A DNA stretch of 47,692 nt from a virus. Made by a program: the position numbers and the translations under genes. Of the stretch, positions 34,669 through 43,397 are shown in pieces. Under the pieces are notes generated by a model, which saw only the letters and a program-made list of their open reading frames with translations, was not told the DNA's origin and searched no databases. Position 1 is the stretch's first letter; each line of letters starts with the position of its first letter. The stretch lies in the IMG/VR virus record IMGVR_UViG_3300046167_000939, positions 1 to 47,692 of that record. One strand, written 5' to 3'.

Positions 34669-35591
34669 TAATCTATTCTTCCATAATATGCTAAAGAATC
34701 TATACCATTTGATAAAGAATAGTCACAATCTATCCCTCTAGAAGAATATAAGGTAGATTCTTTTATAGCCTTATTTTTATCTCTTATTGACAATATTTTA
34801 TTATTTATAGATTCACTTGTAAACTTATATCTATTTTGTTTAGAGTCAATCTGATGATTATTTACTTTTTGTGTTCTATCAAAAAAAGGATTTACTTTTT
34901 GTTCTTTGTATGCAAAATATCTTACTTCACTTGATATTATATTTTTCTTTTTTGTAATAACCGTGTTTGTTGTTATTCCAGAAATAGGATTAACACTTTT
35001 TATTATTTTATCTATAACTATTTTATCTTTTTCTGAATGTATGAAACTAGAAATAATATCATCTTCATAATGTGATACTGTATCGTCTATCTTTTCTGTT
35101 TTATCATCTATTCTTAATATTTCTCCAAAAGAATTTTTTGAATTACCTAAAGAGTTACTTTTAAATCCTTTTAAATTATCAATATATGTTTGGTTCATTT
35201 GTATTTTACTGACATTAGAAAACACATCCAATCTATTAGTTAAAGTAAAAAAATTATCGTAATTAAAAGAAAAAGGATAATCTACAATATCATCTAATGA
35301 ATCAAATCCCGCATATTTCCTTGTAGACAAAATATTTCTTTCAACAAAACCATTATCTTTTCTGAATGTGTCTATTCCTAATTTTATCTTTGTGATAGTA
35401 TTTTTAACCTTAACTAATTTTCTGTCCCCAAAATCTAAAAAAGGATTAAAAACTTGAGTCTCTTGAAACATCTCCTTATATTTTTCTTCTGTTACATACT
35501 CACAGTTAGTATCAATTAAAGATTTAGATCTTTTAAAATTAAATTTAAATTCTTTTCTATTTTGTCTTTCTTCAAATCTAGAATCACTCAT
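34668..35591 (-). CDS. Tail-region protein, 307 aa, unrecognised
   Basis: Highly charged, no membrane segment: MSDSRFEERQNRKEFKFNFK, FNPFLDFGDRKLVKVKNTIT, then HYEDDIISSFIHSEKDKIVI and a C-terminal YSRGIDCDYSLSNGIDSLAY. The start at 35591 has only a weak AAAGA. It ends TAATG into the 1036-residue protein, so the two are coupled and may form a complex. No homologue recognised. Confidence 0.78.
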   Translation of the reverse strand: MSDSRFEERQNRKEFKFNFKRSKSLIDTNCEYVTEEKYKEMFQETQVFNPFLDFGDRKLVKVKNTITKIKLGIDTFRKDNGFVERNILSTRKYAGFDSLDDIVDYPFSFNYDNFFTLTNRLDVFSNVSKIQMNQTYIDNLKGFKSNSLGNSKNSFGEILRIDDKTEKIDDTVSHYEDDIISSFIHSEKDKIVIDKIIKSVNPISGITTNTVITKKKNIISSEVRYFAYKEQKVNPFFDRTQKVNNHQIDSKQNRYKFTSESINNKILSIRDKNKAIKESTLYSSRGIDCDYSLSNGIDSLAYYGRID

Positions 35592-35603
35592 TTATAAATC
35601 TTT

Positions 35604-37049
35604 CTATACTTTTTTAATTAAAGAGTTTTCTAAGAACTCTATAGAATCATCATATCTAAATTTGCTATTTTGTCTTCTATAATCTTGATAATTATATAAA
35701 TCTGAGTTTGAAACTGAGATACGACTATCTGAGTTTTTATATTGATACTTATTTCTTTCTAAAATATGTGACTCATATACAAAATTAAATCCTAAATAGT
35801 TAACTCGAGATGGTATTGCTTCATATAATAAGTCTTCTAGAATATTATCAAAATATTTATATACCTGATATAACATATTAAAATTGATTTCTTCTCTCGG
35901 TTTTATTCTCTTAAAGTAATCGTCTCTTAACTTAGAAAAATCTAAATAATCTTGTTCATAAAGATAACTAGAAATTGACAACTTATCAGTAAAATAATCA
36001 TTAATTGATATAAGCTTTGATATATCTTGATTTAAAAAATGAACAGCAGAAAAATCAATGTATAATCTTTGATCGTCATGATATAAATATTCTGGATGGT
36101 GTTGTGAAGAAAAACTTAAATTGTAATTTTTATATTGATCTTTAATTGAGTCACTTTCAAAAGAATTTATATAAATCTTATTAGAATTACTAGGTGAATC
36201 TATTTCATAATTTTGTTTAAAAAGTATCAAATCATCAGCAGAAAATATATTTTCACTATTAATGTTACCGTCTGTAAGAAGATCACTACCTACATAAAGA
36301 TAAGATTTTAAATCTGTTTCATTTTCAACTTTTGATAAATCACTAATATAATTAAATAGTTCATTTGAATCTTGATATTCTTGATTAATATTTTCACTTA
36401 AATCGATATTTATGTAAAGATTATCAACAGACATATTATCTGTTTTTTCTCCAATGAATTGTATATCTTTAGACTTATTTCTTAATATATCATTATGTAA
36501 GTACTTATCATATAATCTAATTTGGCTTATCTTGCCTTGAAAAGAAGTTTCATAAGATAAACCATCAATCTCAATACTTCTTACTGTATCTTTATATTTA
36601 TAATCTCCACATGAAATTTGATAAATATTTGTTTGACCACCAGCATCTTCATAATTTAAAGATGTTTTTATCTTAATATTTTTATTATATGAGTAAGACA
36701 ATTGACCTATTGGAGATACATCAAGCTGATATTCATAAATGTCTTTTGAATCAATATACTTTTTCCTTAAACAAATATAGTATGTATAGCCATTTAATAG
36801 ATTAATATTTTCTATTGTTTCTTTTAGAACTGTATTGTTATTTAAATTTTCAATATTTAAATAAAGATCTAAATCTCCAAAGTCTACTTCTTTATTTTTT
36901 CTATTAAACACAACATTAATATAAGGATTATCATGTTGTCCAGAAATGATAGTTCTGTCTATTCTAAAAAGTGACTGGCTATTATTAAACATTTTAACTT
37001 TTGACTTATCAAAGTTGAAATAAAATTCAAAAGTCCAGTTTTTTTTCAA
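35604..37049 (-). CDS. LamG-like domain, 3' part of a +1-shifted baseplate protein
   Basis: The only available start is TTG at 37049, without a ribosome-binding site, inside the upstream gene. The sequence KNWTFEFYFNFDKSKVKMFN followed by SLFRIDRTI is the beginning of a LamG/concanavalin-type beta sandwich, with SFQGKISQIRLYDKYL as the typical late strand. In phage baseplate-type proteins I know, such a domain follows directly after the 'KGT..SI...' helical block carried by the upstream gene. The two therefore look like one 1182-residue protein split at an A8 run. The C-terminal half is Tyr/Asp-rich. Confidence 0.75.
   Translation of the reverse strand: MKKNWTFEFYFNFDKSKVKMFNNSQSLFRIDRTIISGQHDNPYINVVFNRKNKEVDFGDLDLYLNIENLNNNTVLKETIENINLLNGYTYYICLRKKYIDSKDIYEYQLDVSPIGQLSYSYNKNIKIKTSLNYEDAGGQTNIYQISCGDYKYKDTVRSIEIDGLSYETSFQGKISQIRLYDKYLHNDILRNKSKDIQFIGEKTDNMSVDNLYINIDLSENINQEYQDSNELFNYISDLSKVENETDLKSYLYVGSDLLTDGNINSENIFSADDLILFKQNYEIDSPSNSNKIYINSFESDSIKDQYKNYNLSFSSQHHPEYLYHDDQRLYIDFSAVHFLNQDISKLISINDYFTDKLSISSYLYEQDYLDFSKLRDDYFKRIKPREEINFNMLYQVYKYFDNILEDLLYEAIPSRVNYLGFNFVYESHILERNKYQYKNSDSRISVSNSDLYNYQDYRRQNSKFRYDDSIEFLENSLIKKV
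37027..37047 (-). other. Candidate +1 frameshift site (A8 run)
   Basis: Eight A residues on the coding strand (37039-37046). Zero frame GAA AAA AAA CTG GAC TTT TGA; the +1 frame gives GAA AAA AAC TGG ACT, i.e. E-K-N-W-T-F-E, joining a typical LamG opening. Dropping one A restores a single 1182-codon frame from 39150 to 35604. Confidence 0.5.
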
Positions 37050-39150
37050 AACTGTTTATTTGACTATTAAACTTCGTCTTTCGAAACCTTTCAGTCTTAA
37101 AATAGATTTTATTTAATGCATTACCCGTATTGTTATAAGTTGTAGTATCAAACTTTTTACTGTGTCGATTAAAATCAATAAATTTTATTTTTTGCCTACT
37201 TGAACAAAATTGATTATTTATATTTAATCTATTTTGCCCATTTAACTCTTTTATCTTTATAAACTTATTGGACTCTAAACCGAAAGAATTAAAAACAGAA
37301 TTTATGCTTCTTACAGTTCCTTTTGACATAAGATAATCTTTTGAATTTAGTAAAAACCTTTTCCAAAGAATATTTTGTATTTGTCTTATACTTAATGTTG
37401 ACATAACTTCTTCGTAAGACAAATTTTTATTATCAAGTTTTTCTTTTAAAGGAAATGCATATAACTCTCTAAATTTAAAACCCATTTGATTTAATGCTAA
37501 TGGTAAGATTACACCATCAATTTTTTTATTTTTATTAATTTTATCATAATCAAAACTCAATAATTCCGTAAAATTGTCTATATACATTTTTATTTGATCA
37601 AAAAATCTTGCCCAAATAGAGATGAGTTTAATCAACTCTTGATTTATAGATCTTTCAGTACCAATTACATTAGATTGACTTTTTACTTTATCGCTGATAT
37701 ATGTTTCGCTAATATTGTCATAATCAGATCCTTCTAGAAAAATATTTTTAGGAAAAAGTTTCCAGAAAGAGTTTGGATTAATTAAGTCATATTCTTTAGC
37801 AGAATCTAATAATATAGTTTTTTGGTCGTGTGAATGTACTGAAAATAGAATAGGATTTAAATTATCTTTTTCATATTTTAATGGAATATCAATGGCTTCT
37901 TCGGCATTAAATACAATCCCATTTCTTTCATAATTATCGATAATAGAAAATATATTATTTACATTATCAGCAGAGGTAACAGACTTTAATTCGCCATGTA
38001 ATTTGTTTCCAGAGTAATCCAATACAATATGATTATTAGAGTATATACCAGATGGTTCATTTAATCTTAAATAAAGTTTTAAATTTTCTTGTGAATGTAT
38101 ATTTTCATCTTTAAATTTTAATATGTCTTTAAAATCTCTATCTTTTCCAGAGAAAAACCTAAACTCATCAATTAGACCAACAAACCCTCCAGTAAAACTA
38201 ACGTTAACGCTGTTGTTAAGGTTATAAATTATCTTAGAAGAATTACCTATATATACTTTTGAGTTTTTAAATTCCTGGCTAGAAAAATTTAAATTTAAAC
38301 TATTTATATTACCAATTATAGTAACGTCTGAAGAAGATTTATTTATTTCTTTTCCATTAACATATAAATGAAAACTATTTTCAAGTAAATCATTTTTTAC
38401 TTCAAAACAAATATGTTGGAATTTTTCTAATTTTATTTTAAAAGTAAACTCAAAATAATTTTGATCACTTGTCATTATAAATGATATATCACATGTATCA
38501 TTAATTGAATTATGATTTTTTGCTTTTATAAAAAATCCTTCATTATTTCCATATTTTTCAAAAATACATACACTTGGACTTATACCCCCACCAAGAGAAA
38601 TATTATTTGGATATATCCAGAAATCAAAAGAAAAAGATTTACCATTAGGGTTAAAGTTATCTAAAAAAGATTTTCCTTTATAATCGTTTAACAAACTTCC
38701 TTTTGAATCATTTATAACAATTGACTTGTTACCGTCGAATTGCATATAATTTCTTGATTTATTTACTTTGTTGTCTAAAATATATTTTGTAAATCCATCA
38801 AGTTTCTTAAGGTATTGACTTACTTGAAATCTTGATTTATCATATGGAAATTCATTTATTGATTTATCAAAAGCAAAATTAACTTTTTCTACAGCAGAGT
38901 CAAAAAACACATGTTCAGCAAAATTTTCATAATCAATACTTTCAATTTGCTGTGTGCTTATAAAACCATCATATCCATCTATTCTTTCAAAAAACTCTGT
39001 TTCATTATTAAGATAAAGATCTATAAAAGTTCTAAAATCAGAATTTTCTAATAGATTTTTTGAAGTAACAAAATTACTATGAGATTTTCTCTTGTTAGTA
39101 TTTTGTAGTGTATTTGCAATATCTGATTTAGAGGAAATTAAATTTGTCAT
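37027..39150 (-). CDS. LamG-containing baseplate or tail protein, 5' part
   Basis: 707 aa. N-terminal DHxFFDSAV-like block (AEHVFFDSAVEKVNFAFDKS, LKKLDGFTKYILDN), then a LamG domain at about 136-340 (SFSFDFWIYP, FHLYVNGKEI, GGFVGLIDEFRFFSGKDRDF), then a helical part with IRQIQNILWKRFLLNSKDYL followed by MSKGTVRSINSVFNSFGLES. That last block (LWKR...KGT..SI....G) is, from memory, typical of large baseplate-associated phage proteins. ATG 39150 overlaps the preceding stop. The zero frame ends FEKKLDF at 37027, and coding continues in the +1 frame. Confidence 0.82.
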   Translation of the reverse strand: MTNLISSKSDIANTLQNTNKRKSHSNFVTSKNLLENSDFRTFIDLYLNNETEFFERIDGYDGFISTQQIESIDYENFAEHVFFDSAVEKVNFAFDKSINEFPYDKSRFQVSQYLKKLDGFTKYILDNKVNKSRNYMQFDGNKSIVINDSKGSLLNDYKGKSFLDNFNPNGKSFSFDFWIYPNNISLGGGISPSVCIFEKYGNNEGFFIKAKNHNSINDTCDISFIMTSDQNYFEFTFKIKLEKFQHICFEVKNDLLENSFHLYVNGKEINKSSSDVTIIGNINSLNLNFSSQEFKNSKVYIGNSSKIIYNLNNSVNVSFTGGFVGLIDEFRFFSGKDRDFKDILKFKDENIHSQENLKLYLRLNEPSGIYSNNHIVLDYSGNKLHGELKSVTSADNVNNIFSIIDNYERNGIVFNAEEAIDIPLKYEKDNLNPILFSVHSHDQKTILLDSAKEYDLINPNSFWKLFPKNIFLEGSDYDNISETYISDKVKSQSNVIGTERSINQELIKLISIWARFFDQIKMYIDNFTELLSFDYDKINKNKKIDGVILPLALNQMGFKFRELYAFPLKEKLDNKNLSYEEVMSTLSIRQIQNILWKRFLLNSKDYLMSKGTVRSINSVFNSFGLESNKFIKIKELNGQNRLNINNQFCSSRQKIKFIDFNRHSKKFDTTTYNNTGNALNKIYFKTERFRKTKFNSQINSFEKKLDF

Positions 39151-40994
39151 TATACAAACCTTAAAATTGTATTGTCATTTAATACTTTTTTATAAAGACC
39201 AGTTAATGGATCTGTATATTTGAATATGAAATTTACTCTTTTATTTTTAAAATTCTCAGAAGAGAACATATTCAATATATAATATTTTCCATTAAATTTA
39301 AGCATTGTATATGAATCTTCATCGCTAATAATCTTTTGACCTGTATCAACATCATACATTTCATATGTTATTTTTCCTAAATTTTCACTATAAAGTTTTG
39401 TAGGAACATTAACCGATTTATATTGTTTATTTATGTCAATAAAACTCATTTTTATTGATACAAATGTATTATTTGCTTTTAATTCACTTTGCAAAATATC
39501 TAAAGAAACTCTGATGTTTTTATCGTCAAAAGATATTTCACTTTGATCAACTTCTGATAAATTAAAATTTATATTTTCTTTTTTAATTGTAGATGTTGTA
39601 CCCGAACCATTATCATAATAATATTCTAGTTCAACAGGGATATATCCTAACTTATTTAACTTATTATTAAAAATAGAATCAGTCTGGATTTGACTTATTA
39701 TCGCATTAGATAAAGAAAACTTTTTTATTCCTATAATTTCATCACCTTTGTAATTATATATAGTCTGACCTGTTATTGCTTCTGTTTCTGAAAATATGTT
39801 TTGATTACTATCTCCTATAAATGAAAACTTAAGTTTTACATTGAAACCATTTGTAAAACTTTTAAGAGAATTACCTTTAACATTCATAAGATAAAAATTT
39901 TCTTCATTATCAAAATATCTTTTTTTGTCTACAATAACATTTTCAATTTCATTATCGTCTATTTTTATTATTAATTGTGGTATGAAACTTTTATTTTTTA
40001 AATTTCTACTACCAAATCTTTTAACAAAATAAGTGTTTTTATCAAAAAGATTATCTAAATCAAAATGAATTACAAAAGACTCTTTGTCGAAGTTTGCTGT
40101 TCCTTTAAAAAACTCGTGTAAATAGTTTGTAACATCGAATGATAAATTTTCTTTTCCTGTTTCTATATTAAAACTTTCAAAAGAACTATTTGACTGAATG
40201 AAAAGATCGTCACCAGAAACTATTCCTTCATTTGTCCAAGATACATTAGAATCGCTATTTAATATTTTAAAATTTGCATCATCTATATCAGAAAAGTGAA
40301 TAACATCTTTACCTAGTCCTTCTCTAAAGTCATTATCTAGAACATTTAATTTTAATGAAAAACCTTTTGCTTTAGTTGAAGATTGACCTATATCTATTAA
40401 TTTTATCTCGGCATTAAATTTAGGGTTTGCTAAGTCTCTAAAGACCGAGTTAGCTATACTACCATCAGAAATATGAGATTCTTTAATTTTTGAAATGTCA
40501 AACGATATAAGTCCAGCTGAGTGCTCGAATCTAGTAAATCCTTTTGAAGAAATATTTGTACCAGATGTGCTTATTAGTGTGTCGCCAGATGAACCAGGTT
40601 TATTCTGTTTAAGCAGAATTTTGTCATCGTATAATTTCATCGCAGAAACACCAAAGTTGTTATCTGAGTTAATCTTAGAAATTGTATTAGTTAAAGAATC
40701 ATTAACATTGTTACCAATACTTATCAAAATATTATTACCAGTAACAGAAGAATTGTTATCATATTCATACGTGTTACTAGCGCCATCAGAATCTATGATT
40801 GTAAAAGTGTCACCATCTGATGGAATTCCAGAAATATGTAGTATGCCTCTAGCAAAAGTTTTTTTATTTTCTTCAGAAATTTTAAACAAATCTATTGATG
40901 AAGATTGTCCAACATTTGAATTTAAACCATTGTTACTTATAGTTTGAATATCAGTTACGTATGTATCTTTTATAGGATTTTCTATTATAATCAT
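39150..40994 (-). CDS. DNRLRE-like structural protein
   Basis: Start chosen at ATG 40994 (MIIIENPIKDTYVTDIQTIS) rather than GTG at 41006, which overlaps the gp6 stop. The opening DTYVT..., SNVGQSSSIDLFK, then RGILHISG and LISFDISKI, has the pattern of DNRLRE/disaggregatase-related beta domains (a one-strand-missing jelly-roll with a 'DTYV...NVG....L' signature). The remainder is beta-rich, ending YTDPLTGLYKKVLNDNTILR. Such proteins connect tail or baseplate to fibres in some marine phages; the role here is inferred from its place next to gp6. Confidence 0.8.
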   Translation of the reverse strand: MIIIENPIKDTYVTDIQTISNNGLNSNVGQSSSIDLFKISEENKKTFARGILHISGIPSDGDTFTIIDSDGASNTYEYDNNSSVTGNNILISIGNNVNDSLTNTISKINSDNNFGVSAMKLYDDKILLKQNKPGSSGDTLISTSGTNISSKGFTRFEHSAGLISFDISKIKESHISDGSIANSVFRDLANPKFNAEIKLIDIGQSSTKAKGFSLKLNVLDNDFREGLGKDVIHFSDIDDANFKILNSDSNVSWTNEGIVSGDDLFIQSNSSFESFNIETGKENLSFDVTNYLHEFFKGTANFDKESFVIHFDLDNLFDKNTYFVKRFGSRNLKNKSFIPQLIIKIDDNEIENVIVDKKRYFDNEENFYLMNVKGNSLKSFTNGFNVKLKFSFIGDSNQNIFSETEAITGQTIYNYKGDEIIGIKKFSLSNAIISQIQTDSIFNNKLNKLGYIPVELEYYYDNGSGTTSTIKKENINFNLSEVDQSEISFDDKNIRVSLDILQSELKANNTFVSIKMSFIDINKQYKSVNVPTKLYSENLGKITYEMYDVDTGQKIISDEDSYTMLKFNGKYYILNMFSSENFKNKRVNFIFKYTDPLTGLYKKVLNDNTILRFV

Positions 40995-40998
40995 ATTA

Positions 40999-41775
40999 TT
41001 ATCCACTCACAACTTCAATATCAGATGCATATTTAAGCTGGAATATTCCACCTTTTGGAGGAGATAATATTCCATCTTTATAATTTTCAAATACTGAAAA
41101 GCTGTTATTGTTATATTTTCTATCTAAGTTTTCTAAATCAATTCTGTTTAAGTCGTTATTAGTTTTTGGTCTTATAATTGTCTTAAAATTAGAAGTTATT
41201 GTAAGTACACCAGGAGTGTCTAATACTATTCTAACAATTTTATTAACATTTATAGCTTCCCCAATTTGAAGTTTTTCAAACATCATTAAAGTAAAAATTT
41301 TACTTTGTACTTCTACTATTACATCTTGCTGATCATGATTATTTGATATTTTAATTTTTAAATACAATCCAATATTAAACACATCTGTGTCAATTATATT
41401 AAATGTATCACCAATTATTCTATATTCATTTAAATAATTAGATAAGTTATATTTAAGTGAATCATTTGATTTAACATAAAATCCGTCTTCATCACGACAT
41501 ATTATATAAAGATCTTTTGTAGACTTGGAATATGGATTATCTAATACAGATGATTTACTAATTCTACCAAAGTTTGAAGGCATACTATGTATTCTAGCTA
41601 ACAAATCTTCATGTGTTACAATTCTTGATTGAGCTTTCATTGAAGAAGATATATGACCTCTAAGTTCTTCTAAAGTTAACGCATTTGAACCACCTACCGC
41701 AGATTCATCGTTTAGTACTGAAATTGAATTGATGATAAGATCAACTTGCGCATCGTTCTCATTTGATAAATGGGG
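40999..41775 (-). CDS. gp6: Baseplate wedge gp6-like protein, C-terminal part (+1 frame)
   Basis: The first Met is at 41640, but it lacks a ribosome-binding site and the frame is open to 41775. It carries the most conserved part of the gp6/baseplate-J family: NDESAVGGSNALTLEELRGH, then AQSRIVTHEDLLARIHSMPS with NFGRI. Those residues straddle the nominal start, so 41640 is not the real start. Further on: LYIICRDEDGFY, LNEYRIIGD, and the C-terminal PPKGGIFQLKYASDIEVV. Together with the upstream part the protein would be about 615 aa, near T4 gp6 (660 aa), the wedge protein that clamps neighbouring wedges around the hub. Confidence 0.9.
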   Translation of the reverse strand, partial: PHLSNENDAQVDLIINSISVLNDESAVGGSNALTLEELRGHISSSMKAQSRIVTHEDLLARIHSMPSNFGRISKSSVLDNPYSKSTKDLYIICRDEDGFYVKSNDSLKYNLSNYLNEYRIIGDTFNIIDTDVFNIGLYLKIKISNNHDQQDVIVEVQSKIFTLMMFEKLQIGEAINVNKIVRIVLDTPGVLTITSNFKTIIRPKTNNDLNRIDLENLDRKYNNNSFSVFENYKDGILSPPKGGIFQLKYASDIEVVSG

Positions 41776-41777
41776 GG
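41759..41777 (-). other. Candidate +1 frameshift site in gp6 (C6 run)
   Basis: Six C residues on the coding strand (41772-41777). Zero frame TTC TTC CCC CCA, reaching TGA at 41761-41759. Reading one base further gives CCC CAT TTA TCA AAT and the conserved gp6 continuation. CCC-C is a known +1-slippery proline context for bacterial ribosomes. C runs this long are very rare in the window. Confidence 0.7.
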
Positions 41778-42847
41778 AAGAAATAATTTAAACTATCAAT
41801 AATATTAATACTTCTAGCAGAAACATTATGATCTTCTCCTCCTCCAAATTTATATTTAATATTTATTGTTTTCCCAGCTGGTGAAACACCTAGACTATTA
41901 CTATTAATTAATTTTTTAGGGTCTAATGAATAACTTCCAATATAGTCTCTAGATAATAAAGGTAATGCAATTTCTTCAGGATTAGTTAAAACACCATTTT
42001 CGTTAACTACGTTTCCATTACTATTTCCAAATCTAATTGTAGTTAAACCATCTTCAAAGTCTCTTTCTAAAATATATCTAAAAGCTGCAGGTACTACATT
42101 AAAGTATGCATTTTCTCCTAAATCAACTTTTTCATAAACAGTGTCTTGTGATAAAAATTCAACTTCTTTATATTCATTTATATCTGAAGAATTATCGTTA
42201 ACTTTAAATATTTTTGTTATATTTTCATTACTTAATGTATAAGATAAAAAATTATCAACGCTATTTTCGTCGAACATAAAAGATTCGTTTATAATATTAC
42301 CAGATATACAAATACCTTCTTTTTTAAGCATTAAATATCTTGTACCTCCAACAAATACTTCTTGGATAATATTAATATCTTTTGAAAAATCAACATTTTC
42401 TTCTAGGATAAATGTTATATCATCAATCGATCTTAGTTGTGTCTCTCTTTTTATAATAGGAAGGTATTCTTTTTGAGGCATATCCATATTATTAATAGCA
42501 GGGACGATCATATAAAAAGAAACTTCAACACTTGAAGGTGAAGCAAAACCTGACTTTATATTAGCTTTTCTTAAATGATTCAACAAACTATATTCTGTTG
42601 ATGCTGTTTCATAATCTAATTCGTTAATTTGCTGATCAATGTAAAAAGTTAAAGACTCACCTACAATCGCTGCAAAGTCGAGAAGCATACCGCCAAGAGA
42701 AGATTCAGAAAAATCAGAAATTCTATCAGGAAAATTGCTCCTTGCATAATCTAAAAGCTCACTTTTAAATTCTTCTTTATTTTTATTAATGAGTCTTTTT
42801 CTATTAAAATAATTTTTTTCTTTATTAAGAATGCTTACGTTTGACAC
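41759..42847 (-). CDS. gp6: Baseplate wedge gp6-like protein, N-terminal part
   Basis: 362 aa from GTG at 42847, with GAGG nine bases upstream. The N-terminal block LLDYARSNFPDRISDFSESS followed by LGGMLLDFAAIVGESLTFYI and DQQINELDYETA is the hallmark of the T4 gp6/baseplate J-like family. A beta-rich middle has TTIRFGNSNG and KYKFGGGEDHNVSARSI, which normally lies mid-protein, showing the ORF is truncated here by a stop at 41759. It overlaps and precedes the +1 continuation. Located between gp25 and a DNRLRE-type protein. Wedge proteins gp25 and gp6 act together with gp53 in T4. Confidence 0.93.
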   Translation of the reverse strand: MSNVSILNKEKNYFNRKRLINKNKEEFKSELLDYARSNFPDRISDFSESSLGGMLLDFAAIVGESLTFYIDQQINELDYETASTEYSLLNHLRKANIKSGFASPSSVEVSFYMIVPAINNMDMPQKEYLPIIKRETQLRSIDDITFILEENVDFSKDINIIQEVFVGGTRYLMLKKEGICISGNIINESFMFDENSVDNFLSYTLSNENITKIFKVNDNSSDINEYKEVEFLSQDTVYEKVDLGENAYFNVVPAAFRYILERDFEDGLTTIRFGNSNGNVVNENGVLTNPEEIALPLLSRDYIGSYSLDPKKLINSNSLGVSPAGKTINIKYKFGGGEDHNVSARSINIIDSLNYFFPPFIK

Positions 42848-42852
42848 TGAAA

Positions 42853-43341
42853 TTACCTCGATGTTAATAATTTAATTATTAACTTGTTTTTTTCTTCTAT
42901 ATCACTTATTGTATAATCAATATTAATTTCAAAATATTCTGGATTATCAAAAGTCTCAGGTATTTTAACTGAAGAGTAGTTATTTAAAGAAACAAATGGC
43001 ATAAAAATAGATACTGCAGTTTGTATCTCAGACATCACTATGTCTTCTATGTCTCCTAGTTCAGAACTGTTATACATGTCTATTAAGTTTGTTCCAAAAT
43101 CAGGTAAACAAAGGTATTCACCTTTTCTAGTTAAAACTAAATTTTTAAGATTACTTTTTACTTGGTCCGAAATTTCATAAGTCATTTCAAATAAAGTCTC
43201 TTTACTGTTCTTGGGAGGAGAAATAGGTAACTTTATTCCTATTGGATTTTTATTTGATTCAAGTATTTTATTTTTATACTTTTCTTTTTTGATATAATCT
43301 TTTCTAAGTTTACCTGTGTTTTTAAACTTTGAATTTAGCAT
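42853..43341 (-). CDS. gp25: Baseplate wedge protein gp25-like
   Basis: 162 aa (T4 gp25 is 132). NLKNLVLTRKGEYLCLPDFG (about 65-83), followed by TNLIDMY, is the gp25/W-type signature; the C-terminal part has EIQTAVSIFMPFV and EINIDYTIS. A Lys-rich N-terminal extension of about 35 residues precedes the core. gp25 bridges the central hub and the wedge and joins gp6 in the baseplate core. Start ATG 43341 with AGGA nine bases upstream. No gp53 gene is recognisable next to it. Confidence 0.93.
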   Translation of the reverse strand: MLNSKFKNTGKLRKDYIKKEKYKNKILESNKNPIGIKLPISPPKNSKETLFEMTYEISDQVKSNLKNLVLTRKGEYLCLPDFGTNLIDMYNSSELGDIEDIVMSEIQTAVSIFMPFVSLNNYSSVKIPETFDNPEYFEINIDYTISDIEEKNKLIIKLLTSR

Positions 43342-43397
43342 TTAAAAATTTCCTAGATTTATAATTAACAAAGATAATTATATAAACTTAAAATAAG

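Noticed and set aside
40495-40947. 150-codon open frame on the + strand
   Set aside because: Mirror of the DNRLRE-like gene in an AT-rich genome; the minus-strand frame has a coherent domain and fits the operon, while the + frame has none.
43356-43363. TATAAATC, similar to the T4 late promoter TATAAATA, before gp25
   Set aside because: Transcription from it would start at or inside the gp25 ribosome-binding site (AGGA at 43351-43354), leaving no usable leader; such octamers are expected by chance at this AT content.
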